Made by a program: the position numbers and the translations under genes. 25,880 nucleotides of DNA from Betaproteobacteria bacterium (lineage in GTDB: Bacteria > Pseudomonadota > Gammaproteobacteria > Burkholderiales > SG8-39): positions 1 to 25,880 of the forward strand of contig SHXF01000061.1 of assembly GCA_009693435.1 (NCBI GenBank), written 5' to 3'. The notes below the pieces were generated by a model. That model was not told where the DNA came from. It ran no database searches and worked only from the letters and a program-made list of their open reading frames with translations. Numbering within the stretch: position 1 is the first letter of the stretch; the number at the start of each line of letters is the position of its first letter. Positions 8,342 through 16,804 of this stretch are shown here, in pieces.

Positions 8342-8363
8342 GACGCATATCGCACAATGTTCA
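8312..8363. repeat. 26-bp tandem duplication spanning the lapA translation start
   Basis: Bases 8312-8337 and 8338-8363 are adjacent copies of one 26-base unit (beginning CCATGACGCATATCGCACAA) that differ at a single base near the end (T in the first copy, G in the second). Because 26 is not a multiple of three, the copies are read in different frames. Confidence 0.95.
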
Positions 8364-8364
8364 T
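8335..8364 (-). CDS. Nine-codon upstream ORF overlapping the lapA start
   Basis: ATG at 8364 begins MNIVRYASW and ends at TGA (8335-8337). It has the best ribosome binding site here, GGCGGA six bases before the ATG. Its peptide is a copy of the LapA N-terminus (VKIVRYASW), and its last codons overlap the lapA ATG as ATGGTGA. It looks like the original lapA start cut off by the duplication. Whether it is translated is inference. Confidence 0.55.
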   Translation of the reverse strand: MNIVRYASW

Positions 8365-8382
8365 AATCAGTCCGCCGAACGC

Positions 8383-8412
8383 AAAAACGGCGACATCTGT
8401 TGGATGTCGCCG
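8383..8412 (-). terminator. Intrinsic terminator after ihfB
   Basis: On the minus strand a perfect 10-bp stem (CGGCGACATC / GATGTCGCCG, 8388-8412) with a 5-base loop is followed by five T (8383-8387). It sits 22 bp past the ihfB stop and only about 20 bp before the leader ORF of lapA, so it should separate the gyrA-ihfB transcript from lapAB unless read through. Confidence 0.85.
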
Positions 8413-8434
8413 CCGGGATGACCCTGCTCAGCCG

Positions 8435-8719
8435 CTACTGCTGCTGGTCGACTCGTTCACGCAACTCCTTGCCAGCCTTGAAATGCGGAACGAACTTCTC
8501 CGGAACATGCACTTTCTCCCCGGATTTGGGATTGCGTCCGACCCGAGCCGGCCTGTGGTTCAACCCAAAGCTTCCAAAACCCCGAATTTCTATCCGTTGA
8601 CCGCTCACCAAGCTCTGAGTCATCGCATCCAGAATCATCTTGACAGCGAACTCCGCGTCCTTCGATACCAGCTGCGGGTACCGTGAAGCCAGTCGTGCAA
8701 TAAGTTCAGACTTGGTCAT
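8435..8719 (-). CDS. ihfB: Integration host factor subunit beta
   Basis: The 94-residue HU/IHF-fold protein begins [13 protein letters not shown], the typical IhfB start. It carries the DNA-minor-groove arm with [17 protein letters not shown], where the proline at the arm tip inserts into and bends DNA. The following [14 protein letters not shown] is the family C-terminal helix. As a heterodimer with IhfA it bends DNA about 160 degrees at specific sites in transcription, replication and recombination. It starts six bases after the rpsA stop with no strong Shine-Dalgarno, so coupling to rpsA is likely; rpsA-ihfB is a widely conserved pair. A strong terminator follows. Confidence 0.97.
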   Translation of the reverse strand: MTKSELIARLASRYPQLVSKDAEFAVKMILDAMTQSLVSGQRIEIRGFGSFGLNHRPARVGRNPKSGEKVHVPEKFVPHFKAGKELRERVDQQQ

Positions 8720-8725
8720 AACCAG

Positions 8726-10441
8726 TTACTGTTGTGCGTTCTTGTTATCGAGCTTCGCCTTCAGCAGCGCGCCCAGACTGGTACTTCCGCTGCTTGCCGC
8801 TGACTCGCTCTGCAGCTTCGCCATTGCTTCGGTCTCCTCCGCCGCATCTTTCGCCTTGATCGACAGATTAATTGTACGATTCTTGCGATCGACATTGATA
8901 ATCATTGTCGTAACCTCATCACCTTCCTTGAGGTGGGTCCGCGCGTCCTCGACGCGATCTCGCGCAATCTCGGAGGCCCGCAGATACCCTTCGACTTCGG
9001 ACGAAAGCGCAATCACCGCCCCCTTGGCGTCAATACTCTTGACTGTCCCCGCTACGACCTTGCCCTTGTCGTGACCCGCAACGAAATTGTTGAACGGATC
9101 TCCTTCAAGTTGCTTGACGCCAAGAGAGATACGCTCCCGCTCGACATCGATTGAGAGGACCATGGCTTCGATTTCCTCGCCCTTCTTGAAATTCCGTACC
9201 GCTTCTTCACCAGGTGCGGTCCAGGCAAGGTCGGAGAGATGGACCAGTCCGTCTATTCCGCCAGGAAGCCCGATGAAAACCCCGAAATCAGTAATCGACT
9301 TGATCTGTCCCTTGACCTTGTCGCCCTTCTTGAAATTCATGGAAAACTCTTCCCACGGGTTCGGCATGCATTGCTTCATCCCCAGGGAAATCCTCCGTCG
9401 ATCTTCGTCAATTTCCAGAATCATGACTTCCACTTCATCACCAAGCTGGACGACCTTGGACGGATGAATGTTCTTGTTCGTCCAGTCCATCTCCGATACG
9501 TGAACAAGACCCTCAATGCCCTGCTCGACTTCTACAAAAGAACCGTAATCGGTAAGGTTGGTGACCTTACCAAACAATCTCGTACCGGTGGGGTAACGGC
9601 GTCCGAGACCCACCCACGGGTCCTCGCCCAATTGCTTGAGTCCAAGTGACACGCGGTTTTTCTCGGTATCGAATTTCAGAATTTTGGCAGTAACCTCATC
9701 ACCGACGGCAAGAACCTCGGATGGATGCTTGACCCTGCGCCAAGCCAAATCGGTGATGTGTAGCAACCCGTCTATGCCACCCAGATCTACGAATGCACCA
9801 TAATCCGTGATGTTCTTGACTATGCCTTTGACCACCGCGCCTTCCTTGAGATTCTCGAGCAGCTTCTGGCGCTCCTCTCCCTGCGAAGCCTCCAATACGG
9901 CACGGCGAGACACCACAACGTTATTCCGCTTGCGATCAAGCTTTATAACCTTGAACTCCATCTGCTTGCCTTCGTACGGAGTCGTGTCCTTCACCGGTCG
10001 GATGTCCACGAGCGATCCGGGAAGGAATGCGCGGATGGCGTTCATCATGACTGTCAGTCCGCCCTTGACCTTGCCTGTGATCATGCCGGTAACGATGGAG
10101 CCGGCCTCAAGTGCTTTTTCGAGATCCATCCATGCGGCGAGGCGCTTGGCCTTGTCCCGGGACAATCGCGTTTCGCCGTAACCATCCTCCAGGGATTCGA
10201 TCGCCGCACTGACGAAGTCGCCGGGTTTGACTTCGAGTTCACCCTGGTCATTCTTGAACTCTTCGATCGGGATGAAGCTTTCCGACTTCAAACCGGCATT
10301 GACCACAACGAAATTCATGTCGATGCGCACAACTTCCGCGGTAATAACCTCGCCGATGCGCATCTCCTTGCGCGAAAGACTCTCCTCGAACAGGGCGGCA
10401 AAGCTTTCCTGTGGTGCGACTGCGGGTGCAATATTGGACAT
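8726..10441 (-). CDS. rpsA: 30S ribosomal protein S1
   Basis: S1 binds mRNA to the 30S platform and melts structured leaders. The 571-residue protein (E. coli 557) has six S1/OB repeats, at roughly 28-93, 113-178, 199-267, 284-354, 371-441 and 458-527. The central repeats show the canonical [18 protein letters not shown] and [19 protein letters not shown] patterns; repeats 1 and 2 are the divergent ribosome-anchoring type. The Ser/Ala-rich tail resembles other proteobacterial S1 proteins. The leader lacks a canonical Shine-Dalgarno near the ATG, as in E. coli rpsA, where leader structure and S1 autoregulation replace it. The gene is between cmk (86 bp) and ihfB (6 bp). Confidence 0.98.
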   Translation of the reverse strand: MSNIAPAVAPQESFAALFEESLSRKEMRIGEVITAEVVRIDMNFVVVNAGLKSESFIPIEEFKNDQGELEVKPGDFVSAAIESLEDGYGETRLSRDKAKRLAAWMDLEKALEAGSIVTGMITGKVKGGLTVMMNAIRAFLPGSLVDIRPVKDTTPYEGKQMEFKVIKLDRKRNNVVVSRRAVLEASQGEERQKLLENLKEGAVVKGIVKNITDYGAFVDLGGIDGLLHITDLAWRRVKHPSEVLAVGDEVTAKILKFDTEKNRVSLGLKQLGEDPWVGLGRRYPTGTRLFGKVTNLTDYGSFVEVEQGIEGLVHVSEMDWTNKNIHPSKVVQLGDEVEVMILEIDEDRRRISLGMKQCMPNPWEEFSMNFKKGDKVKGQIKSITDFGVFIGLPGGIDGLVHLSDLAWTAPGEEAVRNFKKGEEIEAMVLSIDVERERISLGVKQLEGDPFNNFVAGHDKGKVVAGTVKSIDAKGAVIALSSEVEGYLRASEIARDRVEDARTHLKEGDEVTTMIINVDRKNRTINLSIKAKDAAEETEAMAKLQSESAASSGSTSLGALLKAKLDNKNAQQ

Positions 10442-10463
10442 TGGGGGATACGCCTGATTTCAT

Positions 10464-10479
10464 CCGCCGTCGCCGGCGG
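10464..10479 (-). promoter_or_regulatory. GC-rich hairpin in the rpsA leader
   Basis: CCGCC and GGCGG pair around a 6-base loop on the minus strand, about 22 bases before the rpsA ATG. The only purine-rich candidate ribosome site (AGGCG) is too far from the ATG. By analogy with S1 leaders in gammaproteobacteria, the fold may present the start codon; the role here is inferred. Confidence 0.35.
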
Positions 10480-10487
10480 GGTTGGTT

Positions 10488-10513
10488 AAAAAAAACAGGA
10501 CAACGGGGCCCTG
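10488..10513 (-). terminator. Weak intrinsic-terminator-like hairpin between cmk and rpsA
   Basis: On the minus strand CAGGGC and GTCCTG form a 6-bp stem (one G-U pair) with a 6-base loop, followed immediately by eight T (10488-10495). It may partly terminate the upstream amino-acid transcript or act as a pause in the rpsA leader. Confidence 0.45.
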
Positions 10514-10527
10514 CGGTCTGTGTTTCA

Positions 10528-11184
10528 CTACGCCGATTCGCGATACCAGTCCAGCACTTGTTGTGCCGCCTGCACTGCAGTCAATCCCGTGGTATCCAAC
10601 AGGCGCGCGTCCGGACTCTGCTTGAGTGGTGAGGAGCTGCGGTTTGCATCACGGGCATCCCGCTCGCGCAGGTCCTGCAGAAGGACAGAGAGTGTAGCAG
10701 AGATTCCTTTAGCTTTCAACTGTTTATGCCGTCGTTCAGCCCTGGCTTCCAGAGTTGCCGTGAGATAAACCTTGAGGACCGCGTCGGGGAAAACCACGCT
10801 CGCCATGTCCCGGCCGTCCGCAACAAGTCCGGGGCGCTTCCGGAACGCCCGCTGCCGCCCCAGCAATTTTTCCCGAACAACCGGAAACTCGGCGATCCTG
10901 GACGCCGCGATGGAACACGCCTCGCTACGGATGCAGTCTTTGACCGACACCTCCGCCAGCCAAATTTCATTTCCGTCGAAATGCACATCCAAAGTTTCGG
11001 CCAGTCGCCCCAGCGCATTCCCGTCCGAGAGGGAGACGCCCATGTTCATTGCCTGGAGCGCAACCAGGCGATAAAGCGCTCCGCTGTCGAGGTAGTTAAA
11101 ACCGACGGCGGCGGCCACTCGCTGCGCGACGGTTCCTTTTCCAGACGCCGATGGCCCGTCGATGGCGATAACCGAAACGGTCAT
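10528..11184 (-). CDS. cmk: Cytidylate kinase
   Basis: CMP kinase phosphorylates CMP and dCMP with ATP, recycling the CMP released by RNA turnover and lipid/LPS synthesis. The 218-residue protein has the P-loop GPSASGKGT (10-18), the CMP-binding LDSGALYR, the [15 protein letters not shown] motif and the lid-region arginines in [15 protein letters not shown]. Length matches the family (about 220-230). The ATG at 11184 is chosen because it begins [18 protein letters not shown] and overlaps the aroA stop as ATGA; a frame extending to 11307 is just aroA read in another frame. The cmk-rpsA linkage is widely conserved. Confidence 0.97.
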   Translation of the reverse strand: MTVSVIAIDGPSASGKGTVAQRVAAAVGFNYLDSGALYRLVALQAMNMGVSLSDGNALGRLAETLDVHFDGNEIWLAEVSVKDCIRSEACSIAASRIAEFPVVREKLLGRQRAFRKRPGLVADGRDMASVVFPDAVLKVYLTATLEARAERRHKQLKAKGISATLSVLLQDLRERDARDANRSSSPLKQSPDARLLDTTGLTAVQAAQQVLDWYRESA

Positions 11185-12518
11185 CGGCCCGTGCCGAAGG
11201 CCGAAATTTGCTTCAGCGCATCGAAAAATGACGGGAAAGTCTTCGCCACGCAACCTGGATCCTTGATACGCACAGGTACGCCGCCAAATGCGACCAAGGA
11301 AAAACACATTGCCATTCGATGGTCATCGTATGTGTCAACTGTGACGATCTCCTGCATTGGCAAACGATGAGGCGGCGTGATTGCGATATAGTCCTGGCCC
11401 TCTTCTGCGATCGCGCCAAATTTGCGAATCTCCCGTGCCATGGCCGCAATGCGATCGGTCTCCTTGACGCGCCAACTTGCAATATTCCGGATGACACTCC
11501 GACCGTCCGCGAATAATGCCGCCACAACCAGCGTCATTGCAGCGTCGGGGATTGCGTTGCAGTCTGCGTCAAATGCCTTGAGCTTGCCGGCCGCCGCCGA
11601 TGCAGCACCGGCGCCCGCCTCGATCCAGTCCTCGCCTATAGCGACGCTCGCCCCCATCTGTTCGAGCATATCCACGAAACGCACATCGCCCTGAATACTG
11701 GAGCTGCCGACGCCCTCCACTCGAACCGGTCCGCCTCCTGTAAGGCCGCTAATCGCGCCAGCAGCCAAAAAATAGGACGCCGACGAGGCATCGCCTTCTA
11801 CGTAGACTTTCCCGGGACTTTTATAGCCACCGGCACTCACCGCAAAGCGTTTCCAGCCGTCCCGTGTGACAAGAACTCCGAACTGGCGCATCAGTCGGAG
11901 CGTAATTTCGACGTAGGGCTTCGATATAAGCTCGCCTGCTACGAGTACTTCCACGTCTCGTCCCAGGATGGGCAAGGCCATCAAGAGCGCAGAAATGAAC
12001 TGGGAGGAAACATCCCCGCGAATGCGCGTGCAGTGTGCTGCGCTGGCATGCGCTGGCCCAATCGAGAGAGGGGGAAATCCCTCCTGCCCTAGATAGTGGA
12101 TTTCTGCGCCCAGGGGGCGCAGAGCATCGACCAGATCCGCGATGGGTCGCTCGTGCATCCTGGGCACGCCCGAAAGCCGGAAACTGCCTCCGGCAAAGGC
12201 CAGCACCGCTGCAAGCGGTCTGAAAGCGGTGCCAGCATTTCCCAGAAACAATTCCGCAGATTTCGATGGAATCCGGCCGCCGGTACCAGTGACCAGGATA
12301 CTGGTCCGAGTCCGATGCCAGGAAACGCCCAATTCAGTCAATGCGCCGAGCATGACGCCGGTGTCTTCGGATTCGAGAACGTCGCATACCTCGGTAGGCC
12401 CTGTCGCGAGAGCGGAAAGCAGCAACACGCGGTTCGAAATGCTCTTGGAACCCGGTATCCTGATCGATCCCCTCGCCAGTGGAATCGGCAGAAGATCGAG
12501 ATATTCGGCAGCAGGCAT
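11181..12518 (-). CDS. aroA: 3-phosphoshikimate 1-carboxyvinyltransferase (EPSP synthase)
   Basis: AroA transfers enolpyruvyl from PEP to shikimate-3-phosphate, the sixth shikimate-pathway step. The 445-residue protein shows both inverted beta-alpha domains: the N-terminal [17 protein letters not shown] (lysine and serine contact PEP and S3P), [11 protein letters not shown] (about 92-102), the catalytic Asp in NAIPDAAMT, and [11 protein letters not shown] with the PEP-binding Lys and Arg. The LGNAGTA glycine and the following TAFRPL keep the glyphosate-sensitive class I pattern, with Phe where E. coli has Met. It starts 22 bp after tyrA and overlaps cmk by 4 bp. Confidence 0.97.
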   Translation of the reverse strand: MPAAEYLDLLPIPLARGSIRIPGSKSISNRVLLLSALATGPTEVCDVLESEDTGVMLGALTELGVSWHRTRTSILVTGTGGRIPSKSAELFLGNAGTAFRPLAAVLAFAGGSFRLSGVPRMHERPIADLVDALRPLGAEIHYLGQEGFPPLSIGPAHASAAHCTRIRGDVSSQFISALLMALPILGRDVEVLVAGELISKPYVEITLRLMRQFGVLVTRDGWKRFAVSAGGYKSPGKVYVEGDASSASYFLAAGAISGLTGGGPVRVEGVGSSSIQGDVRFVDMLEQMGASVAIGEDWIEAGAGAASAAAGKLKAFDADCNAIPDAAMTLVVAALFADGRSVIRNIASWRVKETDRIAAMAREIRKFGAIAEEGQDYIAITPPHRLPMQEIVTVDTYDDHRMAMCFSLVAFGGVPVRIKDPGCVAKTFPSFFDALKQISAFGTGR

Positions 12519-12540
12519 TACCGCGACGCAGCCGCTGGAA

Positions 12541-13419
12541 TCATTTCCCGTTGCCTCTCAGCCACGACTCGCGGGCTTCACGCGCCCTGGAAAACACCGT
12601 CTCCAACTTTGCGGCGTCCTTGCTATCGAGCGCCGCCTGCAGCGCGGCCAGTTTGCTGCGATAAAGACCGAGTTCCGCGGACAACGCCACGCGGTTAGCC
12701 ATGCAGATATCGCGCCACATTTCCGGATGGCTGCTGGCAATACGTGTGAAATCGCGAAATCCGCCTGCAGCATACGAGAAAAGCTGATCGGCGTTGGCAT
12801 GTAGACTCACATAATCGACCATTGCATAGGCCAGCAGATGAGGAAGATGGCTGACGGTTGCGAAGACGCTATCGTGCTCTTCCGGGCGCATCCGATGCAA
12901 GCGTGCGCCACACGCAGCCCATGCAGACTCCATGTAGCGAACTGTGTCAGCAGCATTCTCGGGGACGGGCGTAAGGACAACCTTGCGCTGTCGATATAGT
13001 TCCGCAAACGCGGCTGCCGCGCCACTATGCTCGGTCCCGGCAATTGGATGCCCAGGTACGAACTGTGCGATCGCGCCGCCAAAAGCCTCCCGCGCGTAGA
13101 GAACAACATCCTGCTTGGTGCTGCCTGCATCCGACACTATCGTACCGGCCGCCAGCAATGGCGCGATTGCCTGCATCACTGGCGGCATCTGGCCAACCGG
13201 CATCGCCAGCATGACCAGTTGCGCGTCCTGCAACGTGCGTTCATCGATCGCACCGGCCTCGTCGATCACCTTGAGTTCCAGCGCGCGCTCTATGTTGCGG
13301 GAATGTCGGCCGACTCCAACCACACGCCGCACCACGCCAGCCTCTTTTAGTGCCAACGCGAAGGAACCGCCGATCAGCCCCACGCCGATTACGACCAGCT
13401 TATCGATTGAAAAAGCCAT
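12541..13419 (-). CDS. tyrA: Prephenate dehydrogenase (TyrA)
   Basis: TyrA oxidatively decarboxylates prephenate to 4-hydroxyphenylpyruvate (or arogenate to tyrosine) using NAD(P). The 292-residue protein has the Rossmann motif GVGLIGGS (12-19) and the substrate-binding [10 protein letters not shown] beginning at residue 124, and then the all-helical dimerisation domain with [11 protein letters not shown] and [12 protein letters not shown]. It is monofunctional: there is no chorismate mutase domain before it and no ACT domain after it. Its ATG shares one base with the hisC stop (TGATG), a coupling arrangement. Cofactor and prephenate/arogenate preference cannot be told from sequence alone. 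Confidence 0.94.
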   Translation of the reverse strand: MAFSIDKLVVIGVGLIGGSFALALKEAGVVRRVVGVGRHSRNIERALELKVIDEAGAIDERTLQDAQLVMLAMPVGQMPPVMQAIAPLLAAGTIVSDAGSTKQDVVLYAREAFGGAIAQFVPGHPIAGTEHSGAAAAFAELYRQRKVVLTPVPENAADTVRYMESAWAACGARLHRMRPEEHDSVFATVSHLPHLLAYAMVDYVSLHANADQLFSYAAGGFRDFTRIASSHPEMWRDICMANRVALSAELGLYRSKLAALQAALDSKDAAKLETVFSRAREARESWLRGNGK

Positions 13420-14537
13420 CAGGAAACAAGTGCGTTTGCCAGCGCCGCCAGAAACCGCTCATTCTCTGTCTGCAGACCGACCGTAATCCGCAAATGGTCC
13501 GGCATGTCATAACCGGAGACCGGGCGAACGATTACGCCCTGTCGCAGCAACCTTTCGAACACCGGTGCGGCCTGAGCATCATTCCCGATGCGTGGAATGC
13601 GGACACTCACAAAATTCCCGCTTGATGGAATCCAGTCGAGTCCGAGCGCCTTGAAACCCTTCTCCAGCTGATCGAGGCCGTTTCGATTCAATTCATAGCT
13701 GCGTTCAACGAATTCGGTATCTTCCAGCGCAGCAACCGCTGCAACGAGCGCGAGGCTATTTACGTTGAACGGCTGGCGGACCCGGTTAAGCAGGTCCGCG
13801 ACTTCGGGGCTGCACAATCCGTAACCAACTCTCAGGCCTGCGAGGCCATACACCTTCGAAAACGTTCGTACGATGACGAGGTTTCGATGGTTTTCCAACC
13901 ACCGCACGCTGTCGTAACGCTTGTCGAGCGCCAAATATTCGTTATATGCCTCATCGAGCACGACAACCACGTGTGCTGGCACCTCGCGCAGCAGATCTTC
14001 TAGTTCCTGTCCGCTCACAAACGTTCCCGTCGGATTATTCGGATTTGCAAGGAACATCACCGTGGTATCGGCACGAACCGCCGCTGCCATCGCACGTAGG
14101 TCATGCCCGAAATCCCTGGCCGGCACTGTTATGCCCATAGCGCCCCTTGCCTGGGTCGCAAGGGGATAAACTGCAAATGCATGCTGCGAATAGACACTTG
14201 TCTTTCCCGGCGCAAGGAAAGCCATGCCAACCATCTCCAGAATATCGTTGGAACCGTTCCCGACAATGATCGACTCCGGCGCCCTGCTGTAACGCCTCGA
14301 CAGCGCCGCTTTAAGCTCAAACCCATTGCCGTCCGGGTAGCGCGCCAATTCCGAGAGTTCACGCTCGATCTCCTTCTTCGCACGGGGCGACAGGCCAAGG
14401 GGATTCTCGTTCGAAGCGAGCTTTACGATGGACGCCTCATCGAGATGCATCTCGCGGGCGAGTTCAGATATGGGTTTGCCCGGCTGGTACGGCGCGATCG
14501 CGCGAATGTAAGCAGGGGATTGTTCGCAGATATTCAT
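13419..14537 (-). CDS. hisC: Histidinol-phosphate / aromatic aminotransferase (HisC type)
   Basis: The 372-residue fold-type-I PLP aminotransferase shows LASNENPLG near the N-terminus, ANPNNPTGT, the PLP-binding DEAY (D195) and the Schiff-base lysine K228 in TFSKVYGLAGLRVGYG, and the C-terminal arginine in DHLRITVG. It belongs to the HisC family, which converts imidazole-acetol phosphate to histidinol phosphate. Its place between pheA and tyrA suggests that it mainly or also transaminates phenylpyruvate and 4-hydroxyphenylpyruvate to Phe and Tyr, as proposed for HisC2-like paralogs. A second hisC in a his operon elsewhere would support that. It starts six bases after the pheA stop. Confidence 0.92.
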   Translation of the reverse strand: MNICEQSPAYIRAIAPYQPGKPISELAREMHLDEASIVKLASNENPLGLSPRAKKEIERELSELARYPDGNGFELKAALSRRYSRAPESIIVGNGSNDILEMVGMAFLAPGKTSVYSQHAFAVYPLATQARGAMGITVPARDFGHDLRAMAAAVRADTTVMFLANPNNPTGTFVSGQELEDLLREVPAHVVVVLDEAYNEYLALDKRYDSVRWLENHRNLVIVRTFSKVYGLAGLRVGYGLCSPEVADLLNRVRQPFNVNSLALVAAVAALEDTEFVERSYELNRNGLDQLEKGFKALGLDWIPSSGNFVSVRIPRIGNDAQAAPVFERLLRQGVIVRPVSGYDMPDHLRITVGLQTENERFLAALANALVS

Positions 14538-14543
14538 GGATAG

Positions 14544-15611
14544 TCAGCCTATGGCGGCAGGATAACTGCCGAACACTTTCAGAAAAGGGGCGAGGGTTCG
14601 GAGTTCATCCAGGGACGCAGCTACTGCAGCATCCTCCTGGTGCCCATCCAGATCAACGTAAAAAAGATATTCCCAGGTTCCAGTTCGCGCAGGTCTCGAT
14701 TCGATCTTTCTCATGCTGATTCCCGCTTTCGCAAAGGGTGCCACGAGCGCATGCACCGCGCCTGGCCGGTTTGGCGCTGACATCACGAGCGAAGTGCGGT
14801 CTTTTCCGGATGGACGCGTGTCCTGATTTCCCAAAACCAGGAACCGGGTCGTGTTTTTCTGGTCATCTTCGATATTCGCCGCAAGAATCCGCAGGTCATA
14901 CCGTTCCGCCGCCAACTCGCCTGCGATCGCGGCGGCTCCGGGCTCTGCCGATGCAAGGCGTGCTGCTTCCGCGTTGCTGAATACCGGCACCCGCTCGGCA
15001 GATGGCAGGTGTCCGGCGAGCCAGCCCTGGCATTGGCCGAGGGACTGTGCATGGGAGTACACCCGGGTAATCCCTGATAGAGCGTTCTCCCTGCTCATCA
15101 GGTTCTGGCGTACGCGCTGCATGACTTCAGCACAGATCTTGAGCGGGGTCTGGAGCAGCAGATCAAGCGTTCGTCCGATGGAGCCCTCGGTCGAGTTCTC
15201 CACCGGGACTATCGCATAGTGGACCGAATTGGTTTCCGCCTGCCGAAACACCTCATCGATGGACGAGCAGGAAACGGTCAGGACTTCTTTCCCGAAATGC
15301 CTGAGAAGCGCCATTTCGCTGAACGTCCCTGCAGGGCCGAGAAACGCGATGGACAGCGGGCGCTCCAGTGCGCGGCAGGCTGACATGATCGCAACGAATA
15401 CGTTTGCGACGCTTTCTGGCCGAAGAGGCCCCCGGTTGCCGCGGACGGCGTTCTGCAGAACCTCCGACTCGCGTTCGGGTCGGTAAACTACCGATGCGCC
15501 CTTGATGTGGCCGATTGCCTGCGCATGCCCCGCCCGTTCGTTGAGCAACGCGACAATCTGCTGGTCCAGTGCATCGATTGCAATCCGGTGTTGCGCGATA
15601 TCGTCGGCCAT
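14544..15611 (-). CDS. pheA: Bifunctional chorismate mutase / prephenate dehydratase (P-protein)
   Basis: PheA converts chorismate to prephenate and then phenylpyruvate. The 355-residue protein has an AroQ-type mutase domain (about 1-85; RIAIDALDQQIVALLNERA). A prephenate dehydratase domain follows (about 90-270), with FLGPAGTFSE, VPVENSTEGS and the catalytic NTTRFLVLG. It ends in an ACT domain carrying the Phe-binding ESRP motif, so feedback inhibition by phenylalanine is expected. The ATG at 15611 is preferred; an in-frame TTG at 15623 overlapping the serA stop would add four residues. Its Shine-Dalgarno is weak, suggesting coupling to serA, whose stop lies about 8 bp away. Confidence 0.96.
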   Translation of the reverse strand: MADDIAQHRIAIDALDQQIVALLNERAGHAQAIGHIKGASVVYRPERESEVLQNAVRGNRGPLRPESVANVFVAIMSACRALERPLSIAFLGPAGTFSEMALLRHFGKEVLTVSCSSIDEVFRQAETNSVHYAIVPVENSTEGSIGRTLDLLLQTPLKICAEVMQRVRQNLMSRENALSGITRVYSHAQSLGQCQGWLAGHLPSAERVPVFSNAEAARLASAEPGAAAIAGELAAERYDLRILAANIEDDQKNTTRFLVLGNQDTRPSGKDRTSLVMSAPNRPGAVHALVAPFAKAGISMRKIESRPARTGTWEYLFYVDLDGHQEDAAVAASLDELRTLAPFLKVFGSYPAAIG

Positions 15612-15619
15612 TGTCCCGG

Positions 15620-16804
15620 TCAATCATTCAGCGGAAGGTAGCGGACGGCGAGCACGCCTTTGATCGCCGACAACTGTCCGACGAGCGAATCCGTAACCGG
15701 ACTGTCAATGTCCACGAGGGTATACGCCATGTCACGCTTCGACCGATTCATCATACTGTGAATATTCAGTCCCGACTGTGCAACTGCGCTGGAGATCTGG
15801 CCGACCATGTTCGGAACATTCGCGTTGGCGATGCCGAGTCGATACGGCGCCTCCCGCTGCATGACCACATCGGGGAAATTGACCGCATTCTGAACATTGC
15901 CGTGTTCGAGGTAATCACGCACCTGCTCGACAACCATCACGGCGCTATTGTCCTCCGCTTCGCGCGTCGACGCCCCCAGATGGGGAAGCGCGATCACGCC
16001 TTGAGTGCCCATAAGCCCTTCGGCAGGAAAGTCCGTGACGTAATACTTCATCCGGTGCCCGGCGAGTGCAGCCAGAACAGCACTCACGTCGACGATCTCC
16101 TCGCGCGAGAAATTGAGGACGATTGCACCGGAACGCAGATGTTCGAGGTTGCGCGCGTTTATGAGATTTCTTGTTACATCCATCAGCGGGACATGCAGCG
16201 TAATAAAATGGCTGGCTTTGAGAATTTCATCGATTGAGTGCGCTTTACGCACCTGGGAAGGAAGGCTCCATGCCGCCTCCACCGTAATTTCCGGATCGTA
16301 TCCAAGCACATTCATGCCGAGTTTGATTGCCGCGTCAGCCACCAGGCTCCCGATCTTGCCCAGACCGATGACACCGAGCGTGTGATTGGGAAGTTCGATG
16401 CCGGCGAACTGCTTTTTCCCGTCCTCCATTTTTTTTTGAAGAACCTCAGGCGCACCGGACAGGCCATCAACAAAGCGCATCGCGGGGGCCAGGTTGCGCG
16501 CAGCCATGAGAATGCCTGCCAGCACGAGTTCCTTGACCGCGTTGGCATTCGCACCGGGCGCATTGAAAACCGGCACGCCCCTCCCGCTCAATTCCTTTAC
16601 AGGAATGTTGTTGGTACCCGCGCCAGCACGCCCGACGGCCTGAACCGAATCGGGCACGTTCATTCCGTGCATGTCGTGGGATCGCAGCAGTATCGCATCC
16701 GGCTTCGACCCAACCTTGCTGACCCGATACCGTTCTGCCGGCAATTGACGCAGCCCGACCTGGGAAATCTGGTTCAGTACCTGAATGTCGTAGACCTTAG
16801 CCAT
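15620..16804 (-). CDS. serA: D-3-phosphoglycerate dehydrogenase, short form with C-terminal ACT domain
   Basis: SerA oxidises 3-phosphoglycerate to 3-phosphohydroxypyruvate, the first step of serine synthesis. The 394-residue protein has substrate-domain RAGAGTNNIPV, the Rossmann GLGKIG (147-152), catalytic-region R234 in NFSREEIVD and H275 in PHLGAST, and a C-terminal ACT domain (from about residue 322; VGQISSAVAQSGLNIHSMM) that probably senses serine. The usual dehydrogenase motif with Glu is replaced by YYVTDFP, which I believe is characteristic of this subfamily. The ATG at 16804 begins MAKVYDIQVLN and overlaps the serC stop by 8 bp; a frame extending to 16894 is antisense-like and rejected. 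Next to serC it forms a serine pair. Confidence 0.95.
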   Translation of the reverse strand: MAKVYDIQVLNQISQVGLRQLPAERYRVSKVGSKPDAILLRSHDMHGMNVPDSVQAVGRAGAGTNNIPVKELSGRGVPVFNAPGANANAVKELVLAGILMAARNLAPAMRFVDGLSGAPEVLQKKMEDGKKQFAGIELPNHTLGVIGLGKIGSLVADAAIKLGMNVLGYDPEITVEAAWSLPSQVRKAHSIDEILKASHFITLHVPLMDVTRNLINARNLEHLRSGAIVLNFSREEIVDVSAVLAALAGHRMKYYVTDFPAEGLMGTQGVIALPHLGASTREAEDNSAVMVVEQVRDYLEHGNVQNAVNFPDVVMQREAPYRLGIANANVPNMVGQISSAVAQSGLNIHSMMNRSKRDMAYTLVDIDSPVTDSLVGQLSAIKGVLAVRYLPLND

